Below are positions 1-9,846 of a stretch of DNA of 64,000 nucleotides, piece by piece (the first letter of the stretch is position 1; every line of letters starts with the position of its first letter). The DNA comes from Solimonas sp. K1W22B-7 (GTDB lineage Bacteria > Pseudomonadota > Gammaproteobacteria > Nevskiales > Nevskiaceae), in the NCBI RefSeq assembly GCF_003428335.1, contig NZ_CP031704.1, positions 1-64,000 on the forward strand, written 5' to 3'. The notes below the pieces were generated by a model, which worked only from the letters and a program-made list of their open reading frames with translations, searched no databases and had not been told where the DNA came from. Made by a program: the position numbers and the translations under genes.

Positions 1-1362
1 ATGCATTCTTCGGAAGAACTGTGGACGCAGTGCGTGCGCTGGCTTGAGGCCGAACTGCCCGACAAGGATATCGCGACCTGGATCCGGCCGCTGCACCCCA
101 TCGCCTCGCGCGAGCGGTTGCTGCTGCTGGCGCCCAACCGCATCGTCCTGGATCGCGTGCGCCAGGATTTCCTGGGCACCATCCGCCGCGCCGTGCGCGC
201 CAGTTCCGGCGAAACCCTGCCCGAGGTCGAGCTGGCGGTGGGCAGCGCCGAGGTTCGCGCCCCGGCCGCCCCGCCCAGCACCCCCGCCGCCGGCCCCGAG
301 CCGGTGCTGTCGGCTGCCCCGGACGATTCGCCGGTGGCCAACGCGCCGAAGCTGGACTCGCGCTTCACCTTCTCCAATTTCATCGAAGGCAAGTCCAACT
401 CGCAGGCCCGGGCCGCGGCCCAGTACGTCGGCGAGTCGCCGGGCGGGGCCTACAACCCGCTGCTGATCTACGGACCGACCGGGCTGGGCAAGACCCACCT
501 GATGCATTCGATCGGCAACGAGATCCAGCGGCGCAACCCGCAGGCACGCGTCGCCTACCTGTTCGCCGAGCAGTGGATGAGCCAGTACGTCACCGGCGTG
601 CGCCACGGCCGCTGGGACGACATCAAGTCCTACTACCGCTCGGTCGACGCGCTGCTGATCGACGACATCCAGTTCTTCGCCTACAAGGAGAAGACGCAGG
701 AAGAGTTCTTCCATGCCTTCAACTCCCTGATCGACAGCCGCAAGCAGATCGTGCTGACCTGCGACCGCTATCCCAAGGACGTCGACGGCATCGACGAGCG
801 CCTCAAGTCGCGCTTCACCTGGGGCCTGTCGGTGGCGGTGGAAACGCCCGACCTGGAAACCCGCATCGCGATCCTGCAGAGCAAGGCCGAAGCCAGCCAC
901 GACATGAAGCTGCCGGACGACGTGGCGATGTTCGTCGCCCAGCGCGTGCGCTCCAGCGTGCGCGACCTGGAAGGCGCGCTGCACCGCCTGGCCGCCAGCG
1001 CCCGCTTCCGCGGCGAGCCGCTGACCATCGAGTTTGCCCGCACCACGCTCAAGGACATGCTGGCCGCCTACGAGCGCCAGGTGACCATCGAGAACATCAA
1101 GCGCAAGGTGGCGGACTACTACAACATCCGCGTCTCCGACCTGTCCTCGCCGCGCCGCACGCGCACGCTGGCAAGGCCGCGCCAGATCGCGATGGCCCTG
1201 GCCAAGGAACTGACCCAGCACAGCCTGCCGGAGATCGGCGAGTCCTTCGGCAAGGACCACACCACCGTGCTGCACGCCTGCCGCAAGGTGGCCGAGCTGC
1301 GCGAACAAGACCTGAAGATCCGCGAGGATTACGAAAACCTGCAGCGCCAGCTGGGCTTCTGA
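1..1362 (+). CDS. dnaA: Chromosomal replication initiator DnaA
   Basis: Initiator ATPase that binds DnaA boxes and melts the origin. The 453-residue protein has the family's usual length and order: N-terminal DnaB-interaction domain (about 1-80), a Pro/Ala-rich linker (about 85-115), AAA+ domain with Walker A GPTGLGKT at 158-165 and Walker B LLIDD ending at 222, and a C-terminal helix-turn-helix with the DnaA signature around GKDHTTVLHACRK (417-429). The ATG is the first base of the window, so the promoter is not visible. The next gene is dnaN across a 267-bp gap that looks like oriC. Identification is firm. Confidence 0.98.
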   Translation: MHSSEELWTQCVRWLEAELPDKDIATWIRPLHPIASRERLLLLAPNRIVLDRVRQDFLGTIRRAVRASSGETLPEVELAVGSAEVRAPAAPPSTPAAGPEPVLSAAPDDSPVANAPKLDSRFTFSNFIEGKSNSQARAAAQYVGESPGGAYNPLLIYGPTGLGKTHLMHSIGNEIQRRNPQARVAYLFAEQWMSQYVTGVRHGRWDDIKSYYRSVDALLIDDIQFFAYKEKTQEEFFHAFNSLIDSRKQIVLTCDRYPKDVDGIDERLKSRFTWGLSVAVETPDLETRIAILQSKAEASHDMKLPDDVAMFVAQRVRSSVRDLEGALHRLAASARFRGEPLTIEFARTTLKDMLAAYERQVTIENIKRKVADYYNIRVSDLSSPRRTRTLARPRQIAMALAKELTQHSLPEIGESFGKDHTTVLHACRKVAELREQDLKIREDYENLQRQLGF

Positions 1363-1437
1363 AGCCCGCCGGAGCGCCGCGCTAACAAGCTGTGGATCGA
1401 GTGCATAGCAAGCTTATGGACAAGGCTTGCAAGAAGC

Positions 1438-1446
1438 TGTGGATAA
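1438..1446 (-). promoter_or_regulatory. DnaA box (exact)
   Basis: Minus-strand TTATCCACA, a perfect match to the consensus TTATNCACA. It lies 14 bases before a second perfect box in opposite orientation. Confidence 0.85.
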
Positions 1447-1460
1447 ATTAAGCTCAATGT

Positions 1461-1469
1461 TTATCCACA
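1461..1469 (+). promoter_or_regulatory. DnaA box (exact)
   Basis: Plus-strand TTATCCACA, perfect consensus, facing the minus-strand box at 1438-1446 and followed by the AT-rich tract. Confidence 0.85.
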
Positions 1470-1629
1470 GTTGTCCAGGGGTTGGGCCAGTAGGGTTGCC
1501 CAAGGCTGAAAGTACTATTCAAACGATTGATGTGTAAGCATTAATCGAAAGTTATCACCAGCAGCACGCGGTCCTTGTTGTTGTTATTTTTACATCATTA
1601 ATCAATCTACATATTAATAAGGTGATGTC

Positions 1630-2730
1630 ATGAAACTCCAAGTGGGGAGAAACGAGCTGCTCGCAGCGCTCTCTGCGGTGATCGGTGTGGTCGAACGTCG
1701 GCAGACGCTCCCGGTGCTCTCCAACTTCCTGATGGAGACCCGGGAAGACGAGCTGATCGTCACCGGTACCGACCTGGAGATCGAGCTCGAAGCCCGCGCC
1801 CGCGTGCAGAACCTCGCCCCCGGCCGCGCCACGCTGCCGGCCCGCAAGCTGTTCGACATCTGCCGCGGCCTGCCCGAGGGCGCGGAGATCTCGCTGGACG
1901 TCGCCGGCGACAAGGCCACGCTCAAGTCCGGCCGCAGCCGCTACTCGCTGTCCTGCCTCAAGGCCGACGAGTTCCCGGCCATGGGCCGACTGGCCGAAGG
2001 CCGTGAGCTGACGATCTCGCGCCGCGCCATGCGCACGCTGATCGAGCGCACCCAGTTCGCCATGGCGCAGCAGGACGTCCGCTACTACCTCAACGGCCTG
2101 CTGCTGGAAGTCACCCCCAAGCGCGTGCGCTGCGTGGCCACCGACGGCCACCGCCTGGCGATGAGCGAGGCGACCCTGGACACCGGCTTCAAGGAAAACC
2201 TGCAGGTCATCGTGCCGCGCAAGGCCGTGATGGAGCTGACCCGCCTGCTGGACCCCAGCGAGGAGAACGTCACGCTCAAGATCGCCGCCGGCCAGATCCA
2301 GGTCGACGTCGACGTGGTGCGCATGACCTCCAAGCTGATCGATGGCCGCTTCCCGGACTACGAGCGTGTGATCCCGGATTCCGGCGACAAGAAGCTGCAG
2401 GCCGACCGCGAGCTGGTGAAGCGCGCCCTGGCCCGCACCGCGATCCTGTCCAACGAGAAGTTCCGCGGCGTGCGCCTCAACCTGGACGGCAGCAAGCTGG
2501 TCCTGAACACGCACAACCCGGAGCACGAAGAGGCCGAAGAGGACCTGGAAGTCAGCTACCAGGGTTCGGCCCTGGAGATCGGCTTCAACGTCAACTACCT
2601 GCTCGACGCCCTGGGCGCCCTGAGCGGCGAGCAGTTCGTGATGGAGCTGAAGAACTCGGATTCCAGCGGCCTGATCCACGCGGCGGACGATGCCTCCAGC
2701 AAGTACGTCGTGATGCCGATGCGCCTGTAA
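1630..2730 (+). CDS. dnaN: DNA polymerase III sliding clamp (beta subunit)
   Basis: Ring-shaped processivity clamp that tethers Pol III and other repair factors to DNA. The 366 residues match the family length and the start MKLQVGRNELLAALSAVIGV, with conserved blocks such as RQTLPVLSNFL, ATDGHRLAMSE and the C-terminal YVVMPMRL. AAGGTG lies just upstream of the ATG. It ends 5 bp before recF, so the two are very probably co-transcribed. Confidence 0.98.
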   Translation: MKLQVGRNELLAALSAVIGVVERRQTLPVLSNFLMETREDELIVTGTDLEIELEARARVQNLAPGRATLPARKLFDICRGLPEGAEISLDVAGDKATLKSGRSRYSLSCLKADEFPAMGRLAEGRELTISRRAMRTLIERTQFAMAQQDVRYYLNGLLLEVTPKRVRCVATDGHRLAMSEATLDTGFKENLQVIVPRKAVMELTRLLDPSEENVTLKIAAGQIQVDVDVVRMTSKLIDGRFPDYERVIPDSGDKKLQADRELVKRALARTAILSNEKFRGVRLNLDGSKLVLNTHNPEHEEAEEDLEVSYQGSALEIGFNVNYLLDALGALSGEQFVMELKNSDSSGLIHAADDASSKYVVMPMRL

Positions 2731-2735
2731 GCGGC

Positions 2736-3818
2736 ATGCTTCACCTCGCCCGGATCGGGGCGGAAAACTTCAGGGTGTTCGAGAAACTGAGCCTGCGGCC
2801 CCACCGCAGGCTCAATTTCGTTTATGGGGACAACGCCGAGGGCAAGACCACGCTGCTGGAGCTGGTCTATGTGCTGGCCCGGGGCAAGTCCTTCCGCGGC
2901 AGCAGCCTGCAGGACTGCGCCGGGGCTGCCGGCAAGCACTGGCGCCTGCGGGGGCGCTACCAGCAGCAGGACGACGGCCCCCTGGAAGTGGTCGATGCCG
3001 GCTGGACCCAGGGCGAGCTGGCGCAGAAGCGGGAAGGGCAGGCGGCCACCCGGCTTGAATTACTCCGTGAATATCCTGTGCAAATCCTTGAACCAGGCTT
3101 GCATAAGTTATTGCAGGACGGCCCCAGCTATCGGCGCGGATTCCTGGACTGGGGTGTGTTCCACGTGGAACAGGGCTTTCATGTCACCTGGCGGCGCTTC
3201 AGCCGGGCCCTGAGGCAGCGCAACCTGGCCCTGAGGCAGCGGGCACCCGACCGCGAGCTGGAACCCTGGACCCTGGAACTGGCCACGGCCGGCGAGGAGA
3301 TCCAGCGCTACCGCAAGGCGCAGCTCGAGGCGATCCGTCCTTATATGGACTCCCGGGTGAAGCAGTTGCTGGGCACGGACCAGTGGTCCATGGACCTGCA
3401 GGCCGGCTGGGCCGCCGGGCAGGGGCTGAAGGAGTCCCTGGACGCCCACCTGGCGCGGGACCGCCAGCAGGGCATGACCCAGGGCGGACCGCAGCGGGCC
3501 GAGCTGCGCCTGCACCTGCACGACCGCCAGACCAAGACCCTGGTCAGCCGCGGGCAGCAAAAACAGCTGATCGCGGCCCTGCTGCTGAGCCAGTGCGAGC
3601 TGATCTACCGGACCACCGGAACCGCCCCGATCCTGCTTGTGGATGATTTTGCGTCCGAGCTGGGCGAGGAGTACCAGCAGCGCCTGCTGGGCAGCCTGCT
3701 GGAGTACCCCGGGCAGCTCTTCATCACCAGCTTTGCCCCCAGCGGGGTTCTCGAAAAACTGCCCGATGCGGCGGTGTTCCACGTGGAACAGGGCCGCCTC
3801 CATCCCGTTTCAGGGTGA
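2736..3818 (+). CDS. recF: DNA replication and repair protein RecF
   Basis: SMC-like ATPase that helps load RecA at gaps. The 360-residue protein has Walker A GDNAEGKT at 31-38, the ABC-type signature around LVSRGQQKQLIAALLLSQ and Walker B ILLVDDFASEL near the C-terminus. It starts 5 bp after dnaN. Its oddity is the heptapeptide VFHVEQG, which occurs twice (about residues 140-147 and near the C-terminus). Each copy is encoded by a perfect 16-bp parS-type palindrome, so protein and centromere signals overlap. Confidence 0.97.
   Translation: MLHLARIGAENFRVFEKLSLRPHRRLNFVYGDNAEGKTTLLELVYVLARGKSFRGSSLQDCAGAAGKHWRLRGRYQQQDDGPLEVVDAGWTQGELAQKREGQAATRLELLREYPVQILEPGLHKLLQDGPSYRRGFLDWGVFHVEQGFHVTWRRFSRALRQRNLALRQRAPDRELEPWTLELATAGEEIQRYRKAQLEAIRPYMDSRVKQLLGTDQWSMDLQAGWAAGQGLKESLDAHLARDRQQGMTQGGPQRAELRLHLHDRQTKTLVSRGQQKQLIAALLLSQCELIYRTTGTAPILLVDDFASELGEEYQQRLLGSLLEYPGQLFITSFAPSGVLEKLPDAAVFHVEQGRLHPVSG
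3157..3172. promoter_or_regulatory. parS: parS site inside recF
   Basis: Perfect palindrome TGTTCCACGTGGAACA, identical in form to the Pseudomonas-type ParB (Spo0J) binding site. It is about 3.2 kb from the start of dnaA, the normal zone for chromosomal parS. It lies inside recF and encodes VFHVEQ there. ParB itself is not in the window. Confidence 0.88.
3775..3790. promoter_or_regulatory. parS: Second parS site, 3' end of recF
   Basis: A second perfect TGTTCCACGTGGAACA, 618 bp from the first and 28 bp before the recF stop, again read as VFHVEQ. Two exact 16-mers so close to the origin are very unlikely by chance and support a ParB loading cluster. Confidence 0.88.
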
Positions 3819-3852
3819 TGCTCCAAAGGGCCGAACCCCCTGAAAATGCTAA

Positions 3853-6357
<2,505 letters not shown>

Positions 6358-6369
6358 GGCCGAGACTGC

Positions 6370-7464
6370 ATGAAGTCGCTGAACGTCGAGCTGGCGGATC
6401 GCAGCTACCCGATCCGCATCGGTGCCGGCCTGCTCGCCGACGCCCGGCAGTACGCCGAGGTCGAGGGTCGCCGGCTCAAGCTGGTGACCGACGGCAACGT
6501 CGCGCCGCTGTACCTGGCGCATGTGCTTAAGGCATTGAATTTAAAGGAAGAAGACGCTCTGATCCTGCCTGCGGGCGAGGAGCACAAGAGCTGGGCCACG
6601 GCCGAGAAGATCCTCGACTGGATGCTGGCCTCGCGCCTCAACCGCGACGGTCTGCTGCTGGCCCTGGGCGGCGGCGTGATCGGCGACATGGCCGGCTTTG
6701 CCGCCGCGATCTACCAGCGCGGCATCGACTTCATCCAGCTCCCGACGACGCTGCTGGCGCAGGTGGATTCCTCGGTCGGCGGCAAGACCGGCGTCAACCA
6801 CCCGCGCGGCAAGAACATGATCGGCGCCTTCCACCAGCCGCGCCTGGTGCTGGCCGACACCGCCGCGCTGCGCTCGCTGCCGCAGCGTGAACTGCTGGCC
6901 GGCGTCGCCGAGATCATCAAGTACGGCATGCTCGCCGACAGCGACTTCTTCAAGTGGCTGGAACAGCGCCTCGACGACCTGCTGCTGCTGGATACCGACG
7001 CGCTGACCAAGGCGATCTACCGCAGCTGCGAGCTCAAGGCGCGCATCGTCGCGCAGGACGAGCGCGAATCGCTGGCCGGCGGCGCCGGCCCGCGCGCGCT
7101 GCTGAACCTGGGCCATACCTTCGGCCACGCCATCGAGACCTACACCGGCTACACGCAGTGGCTGCACGGTGAAGCGGTGGCGACCGGCCTGGTGATGGCC
7201 GCCGATCTCTCCGCGCGCCTGGGCTGGATGAGCGCCAAGGACGCCGAGCGCTGCAGCAAGCTGGTGGCACGCGCCGGCCTGCCGGTGAAGCCGCCCGCCG
7301 GCATGACGCCGGACCAGTTCCTGGAACTGATGGGCCACGACAAGAAAGTCGCCGCCGGCAAGCTGCGCCTGGTGCTGATGCGCGGCCTCGGCCTGGCCGT
7401 GGTCAGCGGCGACTTCGATCCCGCCGCGCTGCGCGCGACGCTGGAGCATTTCACGGCAGCGTGA
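6370..7464 (+). CDS. aroB: 3-dehydroquinate synthase
   Basis: Second step of the shikimate pathway: converts DAHP to 3-dehydroquinate with NAD and a divalent metal. The 364 residues show the NAD-binding GGGVIGD at 100-106, the [25 protein letters not shown] block split over the active site, and the metal-ligand region [11 protein letters not shown]. It begins 12 bp after gyrB, so it is likely co-transcribed with it. The usual partner aroK is not adjacent. aroE, another step of the pathway, lies at the far end of this window. Confidence 0.97.
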   Translation: MKSLNVELADRSYPIRIGAGLLADARQYAEVEGRRLKLVTDGNVAPLYLAHVLKALNLKEEDALILPAGEEHKSWATAEKILDWMLASRLNRDGLLLALGGGVIGDMAGFAAAIYQRGIDFIQLPTTLLAQVDSSVGGKTGVNHPRGKNMIGAFHQPRLVLADTAALRSLPQRELLAGVAEIIKYGMLADSDFFKWLEQRLDDLLLLDTDALTKAIYRSCELKARIVAQDERESLAGGAGPRALLNLGHTFGHAIETYTGYTQWLHGEAVATGLVMAADLSARLGWMSAKDAERCSKLVARAGLPVKPPAGMTPDQFLELMGHDKKVAAGKLRLVLMRGLGLAVVSGDFDPAALRATLEHFTAA

Positions 7465-7512
7465 TGTTCCACGTTGGCGCGAATCCGCCGCGCTTCGTGT
7501 CGCGCCCGCCCT

Positions 7513-7836
7513 TTAGCCTAGCAATCGACGCTGCAGCAGAGTCTGCATGTCGCGGCGCCCATCGATCACGGCCAGAATGACGACGCTGTGCTCGCGCACG
7601 ACATAGATCATCCGGTAGGGCTTGAAATGGGCTTGGCGAAAATCCCGGATTCCAAGAGCCGCTAATTCTGGCGGGTACTCGCCGCGATTCGGAAGATCCC
7701 TGAGCTTTGCTAGCGCTGCGTGGACGCCATCCAGGACCTTGTCCGCGCGAGCCAGGCCATCCTGCCCGGCGATGTACGCATGGAGCTCGTCGAGGTCACG
7801 CAAGGCATCCTGCGTGACAGCGACACTGAATTTCAC
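7513..7836 (-). CDS. ParE/RelE-family toxin
   Basis: Small (107 aa) toxin of the ParE/RelE superfamily; members poison gyrase or cleave translated mRNA. The N-terminal TQDALRDLDELHAYIA helix and the C-terminal FKPYRMIYVVREHSVVILAVIDGRRDMQTLL strand-helix are characteristic. The start is GTG at 7836 and overlaps the stop of the upstream antitoxin by 4 bp (GTGA), so translation is coupled. The last residues (LLQRRLLG) fit the ParE pattern better than RelE. The exact target cannot be told from sequence. Confidence 0.85.
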   Translation of the reverse strand: MKFSVAVTQDALRDLDELHAYIAGQDGLARADKVLDGVHAALAKLRDLPNRGEYPPELAALGIRDFRQAHFKPYRMIYVVREHSVVILAVIDGRRDMQTLLQRRLLG

Positions 7837-8111
7837 TTGCTGCCTCGGCGTGAGGCCTTGATGCGATCAATGGCTTCATCGAGCGGAACAACTTTGCCCT
7901 CTGCGATTTGCTGCTGCCCCAGTGCAAGAATCTTCAACAGCGCCAGCGTCTCCTGCGTCTGCTCGTAGCTATGGATGTCCTGGAGGACAGCTTTCGCCTC
8001 GCCGTTCTGTGTGATCACCATCGCAGGGCCACTCCTCCCAAGATCGCGCACGATCTCCGAGGCGTGGGCCTTTAGATAGCTGATGGGTTTGATGCTGGTG
8101 GATAGCTTCAT
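7833..8111 (-). CDS. Phd/YefM-family antitoxin
   Basis: Antitoxin that neutralises the neighbouring toxin and represses the operon. MKLSTSIKPISYLKAHASEI is the typical N-terminal DNA-binding start of YefM/Phd proteins, and PAMVITQNGEAKAVLQDI follows. I chose the ATG at 8111 (92 aa) because GGAG lies just upstream of it; an in-frame ATG at 8129 would add six residues. The C-terminal part (EGKVVPLDEAIDRIKAS) is the usual toxin-binding tail. The promoter with a probable operator is immediately upstream. Confidence 0.87.
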   Translation of the reverse strand: MKLSTSIKPISYLKAHASEIVRDLGRSGPAMVITQNGEAKAVLQDIHSYEQTQETLALLKILALGQQQIAEGKVVPLDEAIDRIKASRRGSK

Positions 8112-8127
8112 GACGGTCTCCGCGGGC

Positions 8128-8176
8128 ATGACCTGAATTCGGTCCGATTATAGGTCATGTTCTTGAGCCATGTCGG
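8128..8176 (-). promoter_or_regulatory. Toxin-antitoxin promoter with inverted repeat
   Basis: Minus-strand -10 TATAAT at 8147-8152 and a weak -35 CCGACA at 8171-8176 (18-bp spacer). The -10 is bracketed by the inverted repeat ATGACCT (8128-8134) / AGGTCAT (8152-8158), a plausible site for autorepression by the antitoxin complex. Confidence 0.55.
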
Positions 8177-8228
8177 AACCCCGAGGCTCCACCCCGGGGA
8201 GCGTAAAGTCATTACACTTTGCGGACCT

Positions 8229-9371
8229 ATGAGCGACCTCGCCCCCTACGCTGCCAGTGAAGCGCACTCGCGCGGACGCCTCCATGGTGAACCGCCGCCG
8301 GGCAATCGCGGCGAGTTCCAGCGCGATCGCGATCGCATCATCCACTCCGCTGCGTTCCGCCGGCTCGAGTACAAGACGCAGGTCTTCATCAACCATGAAG
8401 GCGATCACTTCCGCACGCGGCTGACGCACTCGCTGGAAGTGGCGCAGCTGGCGCGCACGATCGCGCGCAACCTGCAGCTCAACGTTGATCTCTCCGAAGC
8501 GATCTCGCTGGCGCACGACCTCGGCCACACGCCCTTCGGTCATGCCGGCCAGGATGCGCTCAACGGCTGCATGCAGCCTTACGGTGGCTTCGAGCACAAC
8601 CTGCAGTCGCTGCGCGTGGTCGATCACCTGGAAGACAAGTACGCGAGCTTCCGCGGACTCAACCTCTGCTACGAAACACGCGAGGGCATCCTCAAGCATT
8701 GCTCGGTGAAGAACGCGCGCAAGCTCGGCGAGATCGGCGAGCGCTTCATCAAGCGCCAGCAGCCGGGACTGGAAGCGCAACTGGCGAATCTCGCCGACGA
8801 GATCGCGTACAACAACCACGACATCGACGACGGCCTGCGCGCCGAACTGCTCAGCGTGGACCAGATGCGCGAGGTGCCTTTGTTCCGACGGCATCACGAC
8901 GCTGCGCTGAGCGCGCACGGTGCGCTCAGCATCAAGCAGGCACGGCACGAAACCATCCGCCGCATCATCAACACGCTGGTGGTGGACCTCACCGAAACCT
9001 CGCGCGCCAATCTTGCCGCGGCGAAGTTGAAGCACATCGACGAAGTGCGCGCCGCGCCGAAGCCGCTGATGGCTTACAGCGAAGACGTGGCGGAAGAATC
9101 GCGCGCGCTGAAGAAGTTCCTGTTCGAGAACCTGTACCGCCATCATCGCGTCTACCGCATGACGGTGAAGGCGCAACGCGTGGTGCGCGAGCTGTTCGAG
9201 ACGCTGCACGGCGATGTCCGTTTGCTGCCGCCGGATTTCTACGACGAGGCCAAGCTCGCCGAAGACGAAGCCGGCCGCGCGCGCGTGGTGGCGGATTACA
9301 TCGCGGGCATGACGGATCGCTATGCGCTGGATGAGCACGAGCGGCTGTTCGATCCGCGGCGGTTGAGGTAG
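8229..9371 (+). CDS. dgt: Deoxyguanosinetriphosphate triphosphohydrolase-like protein
   Basis: HD-domain dNTPase that removes triphosphate from dGTP or other dNTPs and tunes nucleotide pools. The start at 8229 gives MSDLAPYAASEAHSRGR and 380 residues, the family length; an upstream in-frame start at 8157 would add 24 atypical residues. Visible motifs are FRRLEYKTQVF, THSLEV (H67) and the HD pair AHDLGHTPFGHAG (H96-D97), followed by GGFEHNLQSLR. It is divergent from the toxin-antitoxin pair. The subfamily is the shorter dGTPase-like type rather than the 505-residue E. coli Dgt. Confidence 0.93.
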   Translation: MSDLAPYAASEAHSRGRLHGEPPPGNRGEFQRDRDRIIHSAAFRRLEYKTQVFINHEGDHFRTRLTHSLEVAQLARTIARNLQLNVDLSEAISLAHDLGHTPFGHAGQDALNGCMQPYGGFEHNLQSLRVVDHLEDKYASFRGLNLCYETREGILKHCSVKNARKLGEIGERFIKRQQPGLEAQLANLADEIAYNNHDIDDGLRAELLSVDQMREVPLFRRHHDAALSAHGALSIKQARHETIRRIINTLVVDLTETSRANLAAAKLKHIDEVRAAPKPLMAYSEDVAEESRALKKFLFENLYRHHRVYRMTVKAQRVVRELFETLHGDVRLLPPDFYDEAKLAEDEAGRARVVADYIAGMTDRYALDEHERLFDPRRLR

Positions 9372-9389
9372 CGATCTTTCCGTAGATGT

Positions 9390-9453
9390 GGTGAGCGCAG
9401 CGAACCGCATCAATGTGCAAGCAACGCGACCGATGCGGTTCGCTACGCTCACC
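9390..9453. repeat. REP-like hairpin after dgt
   Basis: Two 22-base arms, 9390-9411 and 9432-9453, are reverse complements with a single mismatch and a 20-base loop. The arms contain GTGAGCGCAGCGAACCGCAT, a low-complexity motif that looks like a dispersed repeat. It could also act as a weak terminator for dgt, but no T-run follows. Confidence 0.7.
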
Positions 9454-9571
9454 AGCATCCTACGCATCCACCGATCCGTTCCTCCCGAGTGCCGCGTCCC
9501 TCGATACAACCCGCCAGGGCGGGTCACTCGGGATGACCGGGCGACGGTGTATCGAGGGGCGCGCCGCCCGC

Positions 9572-9587
9572 TGTTCCACGTGGATTG
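9572..9587. promoter_or_regulatory. Degenerate parS-like site
   Basis: TGTTCCACGTGGATTG matches the parS palindrome at 13 of 16 positions, with all mismatches at the right end. It lies in a gene-free repeat-rich gap about 9.6 kb from dnaA. It could be a weak ParB site or a decayed one. Confidence 0.5.
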
Positions 9588-9604
9588 ATCGCCGCCCTTG
9601 CCAG

Positions 9605-9677
9605 GTAGGAGCGAGCTTGCTCGCGACCTGTCCGGGCGGGCGACCCCCCAGCGGGTCGCGAGCAAGCTCGCTCCTAC
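9605..9677. repeat. Pseudomonas-type REP pair (REPIN-like)
   Basis: Perfect inverted repeat: 24-base arms at 9605-9628 and 9654-9677 with a 25-base centre. The arms carry GTAGGAGCGAGCTTGCTCGC, which closely resembles the classic Pseudomonas REP sequence. The gene-free stretch 9372-9846 otherwise holds only the neighbouring hairpin, the parS-like site and the surE-like promoter region. Confidence 0.85.
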
Positions 9678-9727
9678 ATCGGCCAAACGTTCGCAAAATT
9701 CCAAGCCTATGAATTTGCGCGATAATT

Positions 9728-9752
9728 AACTGACCGCCCGGTCAGGTATAGT
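9728..9752 (+). promoter_or_regulatory. Palindromic operator-like site upstream of the SurE-like gene
   Basis: CTGACCGCCCGGTCAG (9730-9745) is a perfect 6-4-6 palindrome immediately before TATAGT at 9747-9752. Such TGACCG..CGGTCA sites are typical of TetR-family operators. As a 20-mer (9728-9747) it also matches the lux-box-like site at 18953 at 15 of 20 positions, but it lacks the downstream TAGnCT hexamer at the same spacing. The regulator is unknown. Confidence 0.45.
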
Positions 9753-9846
9753 CCGTTTGCAGTTATCCGTTTGGGGTTGTCGGCCGCCGCCACCCCCTCC
9801 CTACGCTCCCAGGGCGCAAATCGCGCATGCGAGGGAGAGAGACAAA

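Larger units (their letters stand above)
1363..1629. other. oriC: Putative replication origin (oriC) between dnaA and dnaN
   Basis: Gene-free 267 bp. It holds two exact DnaA boxes TTATCCACA, one on the minus strand at 1438-1446 and one on the plus strand at 1461-1469, plus weaker versions at 1391-1399 (TGTGGATCG), 1414-1422 (TTATGGACA) and 1552-1560 (TTATCACCA). From about 1570 to 1622 the sequence becomes strikingly AT-rich (TTGTTGTTGTTATTTTTAC and following), which fits a DNA unwinding element next to dnaN. The dnaN ribosome-binding site AAGGTG sits at its right end. A second origin part upstream of dnaA cannot be excluded because the window starts at dnaA. Confidence 0.8.

Noticed and set aside
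7465-7480. Third parS-like sequence after aroB
   Set aside because: Only the left half (TGTTCCACGT) matches and the right half is lost, so it is not a credible ParB site.
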